Shown here: in pieces, positions 17,240-25,663 of the stretch | Layout: each line of letters starts with the position of its first letter | How positions within the stretch are numbered: the stretch's first letter is position 1 | Source of the DNA: Vibrio renipiscarius | GTDB taxonomy: Bacteria > Pseudomonadota > Gammaproteobacteria > Enterobacterales > Vibrionaceae | DNA: 64,000 bases | Direction: 5' to 3' | Assembly: GCF_000827885.1 (NCBI RefSeq) | Contig: NZ_JTKH01000024.1 | Coordinates: forward strand, 124,001-188,000 | Position numbers and translations under genes: made by a program | Notes under the pieces: generated by a model | Told to the model about the DNA's origin: nothing | The model's database searches: none | What the model saw: the letters and a program-made list of their open reading frames with translations, nothing else

Positions 17240-18568
17240 ATGAGCACTTTATACGATAAAATGGTCAATGTTATTGAACAAAAAGTAACGCCAATTGCGG
17301 GCAAAATTGGACAACAAAAGTACATAACATCAATACGCGACGGCTTCATTGCAGCCCTACCTTTCATGATTGTTGGTTCATTCATGCTGGTTTTCATTTT
17401 CCCCCCATTTTCACCAGATTCTAGTTGGGGCTTTGCTCAAGCTTGGTTAACATTTTCTGACACCTACCGCGATCAACTCATGCTGCCGTTTAACCTCAGC
17501 ATGGGGATCATGACGATCTTTATCTCTGTCGGGATTGGCTCAAGCTTGGCGAGACATCATGGACTGGATCCTGTAACAACAGGCTTGCTTGCACTTATGG
17601 CATTTTTACTGGTGGCAGCTCCCCTGCAAGATGGCACCATGTCGATGCAATACTTCTCAGGCCAAGGTATTTTCACAGCGATTATTACGGCCATTTACGC
17701 CACCGAAGTCTATGCATTATTGAAACGCAACAACATCACCATCAAGCTTCCTCCCGAAGTGCCTACCGGTGTTGCGCGTTCTTTTGAAATATTAATTCCA
17801 GTATTAGCAATTATTCTTACGCTTCACCCGTTGAATATTCTCATTGAGTCACAAACTGGCATGATCATTCCAGAAGCCATCATGTCACTCGTGCAGCCTT
17901 TAGTTTCAGCATCAGACTCATTACCTGCGATTCTTATCGCAGTGCTCATCTGTCAGATTTTATGGTTTGCAGGCATCCACGGTGCGTTAATCGTAACTGG
18001 CATCATGAACCCATTTTGGATGGCTAACCTATCAGTCAACCAAGCGGCAATGACTGCGGGTGAAGTCATTCCTCATATCTTTGTTCAAGGCTTCTGGGAT
18101 CACTACCTACTCATTGGTGGTGTTGGTTCAACGCTCCCTCTTGCTTTCTTATTAATGCGCAGCAAAGCTGTGCACCTGAAAACGATTGGTAAAATGGGCA
18201 GCGTCCCTGCCGTTTTCAACATTAACGAGCCGATCTTATTTGGTGCGCCAATCATCATGAACCCTGTGTTCTTTTTACCTTTCATCTTAATTCCAATGAT
18301 CAATGCAACACTAGCTTGGTTTGCCTTAGATATGGGCTTAGTTGAACGCGTGGTGTCATTAACACCATGGACAACGCCTGCGCCTATCGGTGCTTCATGG
18401 GCAGCGAACTGGTCTTTTAGTCCTGTCATCATGTGTTTCATCTGTATGGCGATGTCAGCAATCATGTATCTCCCGTTCTTAAGAGCATACGAGAAAACGC
18501 TACTAGACCAAGAAGCTCAAGATAACGACGAACAAAAAGCATCAGCCGCAACGACCGCAACGGCTTAA
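17240..18568 (+). CDS. PTS cellobiose/chitobiose-type EIIC permease
   Basis: The 442-residue permease of the lactose/cellobiose/chitobiose PTS family has about ten membrane segments, with LWFAGIHGALIVTGIMNPFW, FNINEPILFGAPIIMNP and PWTTPAPIGASWAA. It carries the sugar across the inner membrane while EIIB phosphorylates it. I start at ATG 17240 (MSTLYDKMVNVIEQ), which resembles family N-termini. A GTG at 17198 would add 14 residues. It is closely related to the divergent EIIC at 15113-16432, and gene order suggests duplication. The C-terminal tail is polar and alanine-rich. Confidence 0.92.
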   Translation: MSTLYDKMVNVIEQKVTPIAGKIGQQKYITSIRDGFIAALPFMIVGSFMLVFIFPPFSPDSSWGFAQAWLTFSDTYRDQLMLPFNLSMGIMTIFISVGIGSSLARHHGLDPVTTGLLALMAFLLVAAPLQDGTMSMQYFSGQGIFTAIITAIYATEVYALLKRNNITIKLPPEVPTGVARSFEILIPVLAIILTLHPLNILIESQTGMIIPEAIMSLVQPLVSASDSLPAILIAVLICQILWFAGIHGALIVTGIMNPFWMANLSVNQAAMTAGEVIPHIFVQGFWDHYLLIGGVGSTLPLAFLLMRSKAVHLKTIGKMGSVPAVFNINEPILFGAPIIMNPVFFLPFILIPMINATLAWFALDMGLVERVVSLTPWTTPAPIGASWAANWSFSPVIMCFICMAMSAIMYLPFLRAYEKTLLDQEAQDNDEQKASAATTATA

Positions 18569-18638
18569 ATCAACCTAACGAATTATATCAATCACACAAT
18601 TGAGGGTAGCCCGCTGCCCTCTGTTAAAGGTAACGATT

Positions 18639-20018
18639 ATGAACTATCAATTTCCAAAAAATTTCCGCTGGGGCAGCGCCGCGTCTTCTACTCAAACTGA
18701 AGGTGCTTCACTTGAAGGTGGTAAAGGTGAAAGCATTTGGGATCATTGGTACAAAGAGCAACCAAACCGTTTTCACAACGGCGTGTCTTCAACCAATGCG
18801 TCAACTTTTTACGAAAACTATAAGTCTGACATCCAATTGATGAAAGACATCGGCCACAATAGCTTCCGCACATCGATTTCTTGGGCGCGACTTATCCCTC
18901 AAGGCACTGGCGAAGTGAACCAAGAAGCCGTCGATTTTTATAACAATGTTATCGATGAACTTGTCGCACAAAATATCGAGCCATTTATTTGTCTGTACCA
19001 CTTCGACATGCCGATGGCGATGCAAGAAATTGGTGGATTTGAAAACAGAGAAGTGCTTGATGCCTATGCAAACTTTGCCGAAGTATGTTTCAAATTATTT
19101 GGTGACCGCGTGCATAGCTGGTTTACGTTTAACGAGCCAATTGTCCCTGTTGAAGGTGGCTACCTGTATGACTTCCATTACCCGAATGTCGTCGATTTCA
19201 AACGTGCAGCAACCGTGGCTTATCACACCGTGCTTGCACACGCGAAAGCCGTTGTAAAATTTCGCGCACTCAACACAAACGGAAACATTGGCATTATTTT
19301 AAATCTAACGCCTTCTTACCCTCGCTCTCAAAATCCGGCGGATCTGAAAGCAGCAAACATCTGCGATCTGATGTTCAATCGCAGCTTTTTAGACCCATCG
19401 GTTAAAGGTGAGTACCCACAAGAGTTAATTGAATTACTCAAAGAGCATGATCAGCTACCTGTCATTTTAGAAGGTGACTGTGAACTGATTGCACAAGGAA
19501 AGATTGACGTTCTTGGCGTCAATTACTACCAGCCACGTCGCGTTAAAGCGCGCGAAAACGCAATTCACCCTGAAGCACCGTTCATGCCTGAGCACTTCTT
19601 TGATTACTATGAAATGCCAGGCCGCAAAATGAACCCACACCGCGGTTGGGAAATCTATGAGAAAGGCGTTTACGACATTTTAACCAACTTACGTGAAAAT
19701 TACGGCAACTTACCTTGCTATATTTCTGAAAATGGCATGGGCGTTGAAGGCGAAGAAAAATTCCTTGTCGATGGTCAGATTCAAGACGACTACCGTATTG
19801 AATTTATCCGAGGCCATCTTGAATGGTTACATAAAGGGATCGATGAGGGCTCAGCATGCTTTGGATACCACCTATGGACATTTATCGATAACTGGTCTTG
19901 GTCTAACGCATATAAAAACCGCTATGGCTTCTATCAACTCGATCTGAAAACACAAAAGCGCTCAGTGAAGAAGAGTGGCGAATGGTTCGCGGAAGTATCA
20001 AAAAACAATGGTTTTTAG
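18639..20018 (+). CDS. GH1 6-phospho-beta-glucosidase
   Basis: The 459-residue cytoplasmic family 1 glycoside hydrolase cleaves the 6-phosphorylated disaccharide delivered by the PTS. The acid/base is Glu166 in WFTFNEP, and the nucleophile is Glu364 in YISENGM. The N-terminal FRWGSAASSTQTEG signature is clear. The SNAYKNRYGFY loop near the C-terminus carries the Ser, Lys and Tyr expected to hold the 6-phosphate. AAAGG lies eight bases before ATG 18639. The upstream TTG at 18600 would add an unlikely N-terminal tail. It sits between IIC and IIA in the operon. Confidence 0.93.
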   Translation: MNYQFPKNFRWGSAASSTQTEGASLEGGKGESIWDHWYKEQPNRFHNGVSSTNASTFYENYKSDIQLMKDIGHNSFRTSISWARLIPQGTGEVNQEAVDFYNNVIDELVAQNIEPFICLYHFDMPMAMQEIGGFENREVLDAYANFAEVCFKLFGDRVHSWFTFNEPIVPVEGGYLYDFHYPNVVDFKRAATVAYHTVLAHAKAVVKFRALNTNGNIGIILNLTPSYPRSQNPADLKAANICDLMFNRSFLDPSVKGEYPQELIELLKEHDQLPVILEGDCELIAQGKIDVLGVNYYQPRRVKARENAIHPEAPFMPEHFFDYYEMPGRKMNPHRGWEIYEKGVYDILTNLRENYGNLPCYISENGMGVEGEEKFLVDGQIQDDYRIEFIRGHLEWLHKGIDEGSACFGYHLWTFIDNWSWSNAYKNRYGFYQLDLKTQKRSVKKSGEWFAEVSKNNGF

Positions 20019-20088
20019 TTTAGCGCTAAACCGCCAGCAAACTTATAAGCGTTAAGCATTTATGGGAAAACGCCCCTCAAATTATCGG

Positions 20089-20118
20089 TAGCGTCATCTC
20101 AAAAATACGAGGACGCTA
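20089..20118 (+). repeat. Hairpin in the GH1-IIA spacer
   Basis: An inverted repeat TAGCGTC (20089-20095) with GACGCTA (20112-20118) lies just before the IIA ribosome site (CAAGGA). No T run follows, so it is more likely an RNA processing or stability element than a terminator. Confidence 0.4.
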
Positions 20119-20134
20119 TCTTCAAGGAATACAT

Positions 20135-20461
20135 ATGGACAATATCGATTTAGAAGAACAAGTAATGGGCATTATCATTAATGCAGGTCAATCGCGCAGC
20201 CTATGCTATGAAGCGCTTCGCCACGCCAAAAATGGTGAATTCGTCGAAGCAGAAAGCCTACTAAAAGAAGCACAACAATTTGCGAATCAAGCTCACCTTG
20301 TTCAAACGCAACTTATCGAGGCCGATGAAGGTACCGGTAAAACAAAAATGACCTTAATTATGGTACATGCTCAAGACCATTTAATGACTTCCATGCTAGC
20401 AAAAGAGCTGGTAACGGAAATGATAGATCTTCATAAAAAAGTGGCAAGCCTCTCTGCTTAA
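20135..20461 (+). CDS. PTS lactose/cellobiose-type EIIA
   Basis: The 108-residue helical EIIA takes phosphate from HPr. The phospho-histidine is His78 in the conserved VHAQDHLM motif, and the family start LEEQVMGIIINAGQSRSLCYEAL is clear. Such EIIAs form trimers of three-helix bundles with a buried Asp. That Asp could be Asp81. The gene is last in the operon IIB-IIC-GH1-IIA, and as the only IIA here it probably also serves the orphan EIIC. A weak hairpin follows at about 20513-20549. Confidence 0.92.
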   Translation: MDNIDLEEQVMGIIINAGQSRSLCYEALRHAKNGEFVEAESLLKEAQQFANQAHLVQTQLIEADEGTGKTKMTLIMVHAQDHLMTSMLAKELVTEMIDLHKKVASLSA

Positions 20462-20512
20462 CAGGTACGCTCGCTGCCCCGTGCAAATTCGAGCACGATG
20501 AACGACAAATCA

Positions 20513-20549
20513 AGGCCGCCATCAAGACTCTACTGTGCTTAGGCGGCCT
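20513..20549 (+). terminator. Weak terminator-like hairpin after EIIA
   Basis: AGGCCGCC (20513-20520) pairs with GGCGGCCT (20542-20549) around a 21-base loop. A U-poor ATTTATA follows, so termination may be incomplete and may allow read-through to the LacI gene. Confidence 0.45.
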
Positions 20550-20632
20550 ATTTATATACAACGCTTGGTAACAATTTATCCTTTGATAACTTGAGGTATT
20601 CCATCGAGAAATAGTACACTGATGAAATTATT

Positions 20633-20647
20633 GGGAACCGTTTTCCC
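20633..20647. promoter_or_regulatory. LacI-type operator before the PTS regulator gene
   Basis: GGGAACCGTTTTCCC is a degenerate version of the GGAAACCGGTTTTCC site at 16489, 36 bases before the regulator's ATG. It suggests autoregulation. Confidence 0.6.
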
Positions 20648-20683
20648 ACTTTCGGTATTTTAAGCACAATAAGGTAAGATTCC

Positions 20684-21643
20684 ATGGCAACGATTACAGA
20701 TGTATCTCTACTAGCAAACGTGTCTAAAGCGACCGTTTCGCGTGTAATGAGTGGTAGTCGAGGGGTAAAGGAAGAAAGCCGTGCTGCCGTGTTGCGTGCT
20801 GCTGAGGAGTTAAATTACCGCCCTAACGCCGCCGCTCAAAATCTTGCAAACCAACGTTCAAATTATATCGGTGTCATTCTCTCTTCGACCGACGCAGGCC
20901 AAGTTTCTACCTATTTACCTCTGCTTGCAAAATCGCTTAAAGCAAAAGGGAAACACATGTTGGTTCAATTTGCCGAAACCCAACAAGAACAAGAGCGAGT
21001 GATTGAAGATCTGAACCAACGTCACTGCGATGCCATCATTGCGTTAGGTGGCAACATTGCTCACATTAACAGTGATAAAATCATCTCCATTGACGGTGAT
21101 ATCGCGTCTAATGAACAATCCATTGGGTATGACTACCGTTTCGCCGCTGAGAGTGCTTGCCGATTTTTATCCAGCAAAGGGCACTCGAGTATTGCTATCG
21201 TTGTTGATGATGAAAACGCCGCTTCACAGCAAGTGTTAGATGGCTACAAAATGTGCTTACAAAACTCGGCCATTCCGGTGAACCGACAATTGATAGTGCG
21301 CGCTAACGGCAACAGCGAGCAAGCCATAATGGCATTACTCAATAGCTACCACCCGTTTACGGCTATCGTCGTCATGCGTGATAGTCAAGCCGCTGTCGCC
21401 ATGAACCTATTTCGCCATTTTAACCTTGCTACACCAAATGAAGTGTCTATCGTTTCTCTCGAAGATTCACACCTTGCCAGTCAGCTTAACCCTCCCCTAA
21501 CCTGTATTAGTTACCCTTCTCAGCAACTTGTCGATATCGCGATGGAACAACTCGATGCGTGTTTAGAAGATAAAATAATGATGAGTCGACCTTTAGTTAC
21601 CGGAAAGCTCGTCACGCGTGAGTCGGTCGCCAATCGCAGCTAA
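20684..21643 (+). CDS. LacI-family regulator of the PTS operon
   Basis: The 319-residue protein has a LacI DNA-binding head (ITDVSLLANVSKATVSRVMS, residues ~4-23), a hinge helix around NAAAQNLANQRSNYIGVIL and a periplasmic-binding-like sensor domain. The head and hinge resemble the GalR/AscG/CelR-like branch, whose operators centre on AAACCGGTTT. That is exactly the motif seen at 16489, at 16736 and, degenerate, before this gene. It probably represses both PTS permease transcripts and its own gene, and releases DNA when the sugar or its phosphate is bound. The ligand is inferred. Confidence 0.9.
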   Translation: MATITDVSLLANVSKATVSRVMSGSRGVKEESRAAVLRAAEELNYRPNAAAQNLANQRSNYIGVILSSTDAGQVSTYLPLLAKSLKAKGKHMLVQFAETQQEQERVIEDLNQRHCDAIIALGGNIAHINSDKIISIDGDIASNEQSIGYDYRFAAESACRFLSSKGHSSIAIVVDDENAASQQVLDGYKMCLQNSAIPVNRQLIVRANGNSEQAIMALLNSYHPFTAIVVMRDSQAAVAMNLFRHFNLATPNEVSIVSLEDSHLASQLNPPLTCISYPSQQLVDIAMEQLDACLEDKIMMSRPLVTGKLVTRESVANRS

Positions 21644-21765
21644 CATACTCGCCCTATCTACAATCACATTTCGACCATACTGACGCAAGAAAGCCTGTAA
21701 AATCAATAAGAAAACCAACCCCGAATACGGTTAAACATCGCAATGTATACTGAATTAAGCTTGGG

Positions 21766-22185
21766 CTACCAATAGAATTTAGGAACATAAACGAAATAAA
21801 GGCCCACAAAAGACCCAAAACACAATAGCAACATAATCAACGTTACTAACCACTGTTGTGAGGCACTTAATTTAGGGCGGTTGTATTGGTCCTTTCTATA
21901 TCGACACAGCGAAAGAGGCACCGTATATCGCCACATCCAAACAATGTAAGTTAGGATTGATAGCACAATGCTATTAGTAACGGGGTCAACACCTCGATTT
22001 TCCGCGGTGCGTGGAATGCTGGCAAGTTCTTCATATAGAGTGATCGCTGAAGATCCCCACAGAAAAAACAGAACCCCGGTTAAGAAAACAAAGGTCGGGA
22101 TGTTTTTCGCAGGCGGCCATCTTAAAGGGAACGACTTACTCCATTTATCGCCATAATGCCAAAATTCGTTATCACTGTTATTCAT
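21766..22185 (-). CDS. Small membrane protein of unknown function
   Basis: The 139-residue protein has three probable membrane helices: TFVFLTGVLFFLWGSSAITLY, NSIVLSILTYIVWMW and LVTLIMLLLCFGSFVGLYFVY. Its soluble N-terminus is rich in aromatic residues (EFWHYGDKW). I know no family for it. The start ATG lies in the last unit of a 10-bp tandem repeat in which every unit carries its own ATG. No Shine-Dalgarno precedes this ATG. The only one (AGGGA) lies before the first repeat unit. It is in the accessory-looking patch between the PTS and Tad loci. Confidence 0.65.
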   Translation of the reverse strand: MNNSDNEFWHYGDKWSKSFPLRWPPAKNIPTFVFLTGVLFFLWGSSAITLYEELASIPRTAENRGVDPVTNSIVLSILTYIVWMWRYTVPLSLCRYRKDQYNRPKLSASQQWLVTLIMLLLCFGSFVGLYFVYVPKFYW

Positions 22186-22228
22186 TGTTATTCATTGTTA
22201 TTCATTGTTATTCATTGTTATTCATTGT
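22181..22228. repeat. 10-bp tandem repeat with reiterated start codons
   Basis: TTCATTGTTA is repeated exactly four times (22181-22220), followed by a partial fifth copy (TTCATTGT, 22221-22228). Read on the minus strand, each unit supplies an ATG. From upstream units the frame is ATG AAT AAC AAT GAA TAA, a five-codon mini-ORF. The array sits over the start of the membrane-protein gene and could change length by slippage. Confidence 0.9.
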
Positions 22229-22240
22229 GTCCCTATAGCA

Positions 22241-22265
22241 AACCAGCATCATTAAGATGCTGGTT
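22241..22265 (-). terminator. Hairpin after the TIG-domain gene
   Basis: A perfect 10-bp stem AACCAGCATC (22241-22250) with GATGCTGGTT (22256-22265) has a 5-base loop. On the minus strand it is followed by TTTGC, a weak T run, 15 bases after the TIG gene's stop. Confidence 0.6.
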
Positions 22266-22279
22266 GTCTACCCTTCCGG

Positions 22280-24184
22280 TTATTCTGTTCCAATTCGTTG
22301 CTGAATGCTCATCGGTACAACAAACATGCTCCGTGCTGTCGGGTTAACGACTTTAAACGTGTATCGTTTAGGCACAGAACCCGGAACAAGATCGCTGCCA
22401 TGAGTTGGGGATCCCGAGACTTCGCTCACACCACCGAAGGCAATGCTATACGTACCGATACCATCAGGAGCATCAAGTCCCGTGAGCGTTGCAGAATGTA
22501 CGCCAGCCGCCAGTGTGATTGGAAACGCGAAACAATACTTCCTATCTGTTGTCACGGTCTGACCAATACGTTGTCCATTCACGTCTAGTGCAAAGTTATC
22601 ATCTTTTAACCCACCGTTGTCACATACGGTAATCACGATATCCGCCTCAGCAATTTCAACGTCCAGTTCATTGGACCATTTACTATCTTTGCTGTCGAGC
22701 CTCTTTGCCTTGATAGCGTAAGTGCCAGGGTCCAAATCCTTTGGTATGCGGAATGAAATTTCAGTACTACTTAAGCCCAATATCGCCACTTGATATTGGC
22801 CAAACATCACTGTATTTTTTGATGCATATTTGGAAAAACCAGACCCTTTTACCGTCAATATATCATTTGATGCCGCTTGTGTTTTAGAAACACTAGACAG
22901 AACCAAATCGGTTTCGACAGTAATCGCATCTAGCAACTCTTTTGCAGGTAGGTCGAAGGCACTGTGTTTAACCGAGACATCGATTTTATCATCATCCAAT
23001 TCGAATAAACTCGCATCTGCCATTATCCACATTTCAGTACCATCATGGTTGATGTAGTAAGGCTTATAGGTTTTACTAACTGCTGTTTGCTGGCTAGTTA
23101 ATGTCACCAATGGATATTTTTTGCCACTCCAAAAGTTTGGCTTAACCGGTTGAAATCCTCGCCCTTGAATGGTTATTCGTTTAGATTCCCCGTCGGGGTT
23201 AATCACAGTGGGTTCAACGCTCGTCACGTCGAGTTCCACTTCTAATTCAAAATCGATAACCACGTCGACGGTCGCAAGATCTGTTAAGGTAGTTGAATCT
23301 GACCCCGCACTAAGGACGCGTATTTTCGCATCCTGAACCACAGAACCACCGCAAATACCTGTTTTCGCAATATGCCACATCGTTTCTTGCGGGCCCACAT
23401 AACTGGAGCTCCACATGCCAGAACCATACTGACAAATGGTTTTACCTTCCGTGTTGACTACCTGAAATGCAAGATGAAGGCGCGTATCATTCTCAATGTT
23501 AAACTGATTATCGCCATCGATTTTTACCGATATATCATCAATTTCGCTATCTGGTGTGATCACAATGGGTGAAAACCGGCTTTGAAGAGTACGACGTTGT
23601 AAGCTACCAAGCCGGTTTTTTATATCAGCCACGGCTTGTTGGTAGAGTGGTGATAAGTAAACGTCTTCGGATAAAAGATAGTCTAAATCGCCGCTAATAC
23701 CGTTGTAGATAAACTCACCAAATTTCTGCACGCTTTCAAGGGCATAAATATTTTGCAGTTGTTGTTCTGCTCCTGGTGCGCTCCAGTCATAATTAATACC
23801 ATGCCATAGATAACCGACGGCGGTAGTTGTGGCATTAATTTTAACCGATTGACTGTTTGGCAATGCGACGCCATAGCCTAAGGTATGCAGCTCATCATCG
23901 ACATATTTCACTAACGAGACGATTTCCGGACTGCTGCTATCAACAGAGATCTGAGTATCGTTAACCACGTAAGCGACTTCATTGTTCAGTGACGTTGCAA
24001 TAAATAGGCGTGTTTCATCTATGTTATCAGGTAGCTGAACGGATACACTTTGAGTCACGCTATCGCTATAGCTGATGAAGAACGCTTGAGTTTTACCATA
24101 GGCATGATCTAAGTAGATATCCCCAGAAACAAAATCGGCAGGTAGGCTCAGGCTATAGGCGTTGGCTGAATGGTTGGCACCCAT
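22280..24184 (-). CDS. IPT/TIG-domain surface-type protein, apparently missing its 5' end
   Basis: The 634 residues include an alpha-helical region around 140-200 and immunoglobulin-like regions. There are two IPT/TIG-like domains, at ~321-410 (SVEPTVINPDGESKRITIQG) and ~428-520 (VSKTQAASNDILTVKGSGF, with the typical DPGTYAIKAK end). A final beta-rich domain covers ~525-634. Proteins of this make-up are exported or surface-exposed, yet this one has no signal peptide. Coding sense begins abruptly at the ATG at 24184, with an in-frame stop six bases upstream and no ribosome site. It abuts head to head with the plus-strand gene at 24184. I infer that the true 5' end was lost. Function unknown. 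Confidence 0.6.
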   Translation of the reverse strand: MGANHSANAYSLSLPADFVSGDIYLDHAYGKTQAFFISYSDSVTQSVSVQLPDNIDETRLFIATSLNNEVAYVVNDTQISVDSSSPEIVSLVKYVDDELHTLGYGVALPNSQSVKINATTTAVGYLWHGINYDWSAPGAEQQLQNIYALESVQKFGEFIYNGISGDLDYLLSEDVYLSPLYQQAVADIKNRLGSLQRRTLQSRFSPIVITPDSEIDDISVKIDGDNQFNIENDTRLHLAFQVVNTEGKTICQYGSGMWSSSYVGPQETMWHIAKTGICGGSVVQDAKIRVLSAGSDSTTLTDLATVDVVIDFELEVELDVTSVEPTVINPDGESKRITIQGRGFQPVKPNFWSGKKYPLVTLTSQQTAVSKTYKPYYINHDGTEMWIMADASLFELDDDKIDVSVKHSAFDLPAKELLDAITVETDLVLSSVSKTQAASNDILTVKGSGFSKYASKNTVMFGQYQVAILGLSSTEISFRIPKDLDPGTYAIKAKRLDSKDSKWSNELDVEIAEADIVITVCDNGGLKDDNFALDVNGQRIGQTVTTDRKYCFAFPITLAAGVHSATLTGLDAPDGIGTYSIAFGGVSEVSGSPTHGSDLVPGSVPKRYTFKVVNPTARSMFVVPMSIQQRIGTE

Positions 24185-24930
24185 TGATTACAGCCTTGGC
24201 CAACTACCATATTCGTAAAGGCGACTTGCCTTATATGGATGATGAAATAAACGGGTTTTATAAGCCGGAACATGCCCCGTATCAATACGTTGAAGCAGAT
24301 CCGAGAAAACGCAAACATCGTGCGGATTCTCATATGTATATGCTAGATGACTACTTTATGACGTACTCTGCTATGCCTCGCGGCTGGACGAATAACGGAG
24401 AGGACATTAGCAGCCAATTACTCACGAGTTTAAATAATCAAGAACGAATGCTCATGGCAACCTATCCTATGAGTGATGAAAAACCAAATTTATGCCGATT
24501 CACTTATAATGATGGTGAGCAATATTTCGGTTATGTCGAACAAAGTAACGAGCAAAGCTACTGTAAAACTGGCAATGATATAAGTTATCGCCAAGCGGAT
24601 GGTACCCATGTTGAACTCATGTCAAAAAACAACGAGTTTGAATGGTTATCACTGTATAACCCAGAAAAAGAAGGCGAGCCCGTTTTACATCAAAATGGAC
24701 AACCTTTGTGCCAAATAAACGTAAAAGATTTCTATGGCACCGGTTTTGTTAATGCGAACAATCAATGTACTCAGCTACCGAATGTATATTGGTCTAACGG
24801 TAATCGCTGGACATTCAGCTCGCAGTGGACGCCGCTCACTTATAGTAGCAGTAACTGGACACCACCAGCCGGAAATTACAGCGCTATCCCCTCAGAGCAA
24901 GAGGGAGACGTGATCGAAAATTGTAATTAG
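24184..24930 (+). CDS. Hypothetical protein fragment, apparently missing its 5' end
   Basis: The frame encodes convincing protein (for example RFTYNDGEQYFGYVEQSNE, then YWSNGNRWTF near the C-terminus) rich in aromatic residues, Asn and Gln, with several Cys. I recognise no family. The first candidate start is a TTG at 24184 without a ribosome site; an ATG at 24235 is an alternative. The frame is open to 24079 upstream, but that part is antisense to the TIG gene and does not look like real protein. With no signal peptide, promoter space or good start, this looks like the 3' part of a once longer gene. A strong terminator follows. Confidence 0.55.
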   Translation: MITALANYHIRKGDLPYMDDEINGFYKPEHAPYQYVEADPRKRKHRADSHMYMLDDYFMTYSAMPRGWTNNGEDISSQLLTSLNNQERMLMATYPMSDEKPNLCRFTYNDGEQYFGYVEQSNEQSYCKTGNDISYRQADGTHVELMSKNNEFEWLSLYNPEKEGEPVLHQNGQPLCQINVKDFYGTGFVNANNQCTQLPNVYWSNGNRWTFSSQWTPLTYSSSNWTPPAGNYSAIPSEQEGDVIENCN

Positions 24931-24983
24931 AATCAATAACGTCCATCGACGTTCATCACAATTGATAACGTTATTCACAATCA

Positions 24984-25016
24984 AAAAGTCCGCTAATCCC
25001 AGCGGACTTTTCTTTT
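24984..25016. terminator. Bidirectional terminator between the gene fragment and the OmpA gene
   Basis: A perfect 11-bp stem (AAAAGTCCGCT at 24984-24994 with AGCGGACTTTT at 25001-25011) is flanked by A and T runs. It lies between convergent genes and ends the Tad operon on the minus strand. Confidence 0.88.
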
Positions 25017-25029
25017 CGATGTTGCACAA

Positions 25030-25650
25030 CTATAGAGCGGTAATCTCTACCCGGCGATTCTTCTCTCGGCCTTTCGAGTCCTGATTCGAGGCGACGGGTT
25101 TATTTTCACCAAAACTGGTTGTCTTAATTTTTCGCTCATCAATATCATTTTCAACAAGGTATTCTTGAACCGATTCCGCTCGCTTTAATCCCAACGAAAA
25201 ATTATATCCCTTCGAACCAATCGAGTCGGTGTGCCCTTGTAGCTCGATGTTCTGAGGTGAACTTTGAATTTTAGTGAGTAAAGAGTCCAACACCGCGATG
25301 GATGCAGATGTTAATTCGTCGCTGTCAAAATTGAAGTAGACTCGGCCATTGAGTTCATTTAACGATCCCTGAGACACCAAATATTCTGCGCACTCTTTGG
25401 GGATTCCGAGTTTATTCACTTCCGCTGCAATCACCTGTTCTGAAGGAAGAAAACCATACGATTCCACTCGTAACATATTACCTTGCAACAGAGAAACGCG
25501 CGTCGCAGGTTCGATGGTGACTTCCTGCTTGACCCCGATATGGGGCTTACCGCAGATAGTAACCAAGGTTTCATTTTCAACGTTTGCGTATGTAACAGCT
25601 GATGACAGGCACAATCCAATGCCTGCTAGTTTTATTAAACGAGTCACCAT
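25030..25650 (-). CDS. OmpA-family peptidoglycan-binding protein of the Tad locus
   Basis: The 206-residue exported protein has a signal peptide (IKLAGIGLCLSSAVTYA, residues ~6-22), a ~75-residue N-terminal part of unknown fold and a C-terminal OmpA-like domain. The latter carries the peptidoglycan-binding motif LQGHTDSIGS, the RAESVQEYLV helix and the terminal GREKNRRVEI. It is the last gene of the Tad locus, 13 bases after the TadG-like gene, as in other Vibrio tad loci. A role in anchoring the secretion machine to the cell wall is inferred. Confidence 0.88.
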   Translation of the reverse strand: MVTRLIKLAGIGLCLSSAVTYANVENETLVTICGKPHIGVKQEVTIEPATRVSLLQGNMLRVESYGFLPSEQVIAAEVNKLGIPKECAEYLVSQGSLNELNGRVYFNFDSDELTSASIAVLDSLLTKIQSSPQNIELQGHTDSIGSKGYNFSLGLKRAESVQEYLVENDIDERKIKTTSFGENKPVASNQDSKGREKNRRVEITAL

Positions 25651-25663
25651 GACTATCCTTAAC

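Noticed and set aside
18103-18465. 120-codon minus-strand ORF inside the EIIC gene
   Set aside because: Antisense shadow of a clear membrane permease.
20018-20031. 14-bp palindrome GTTTAGCGCTAAAC overlapping the GH1 stop codon
   Set aside because: No relation to the operator motif and no T run; probably chance.
24148-24333. Minus-strand ORF that could extend the TIG protein upstream by a frameshift
   Set aside because: Most of it reads like the antisense of the plus-strand gene; only a short junction segment looks protein-like.
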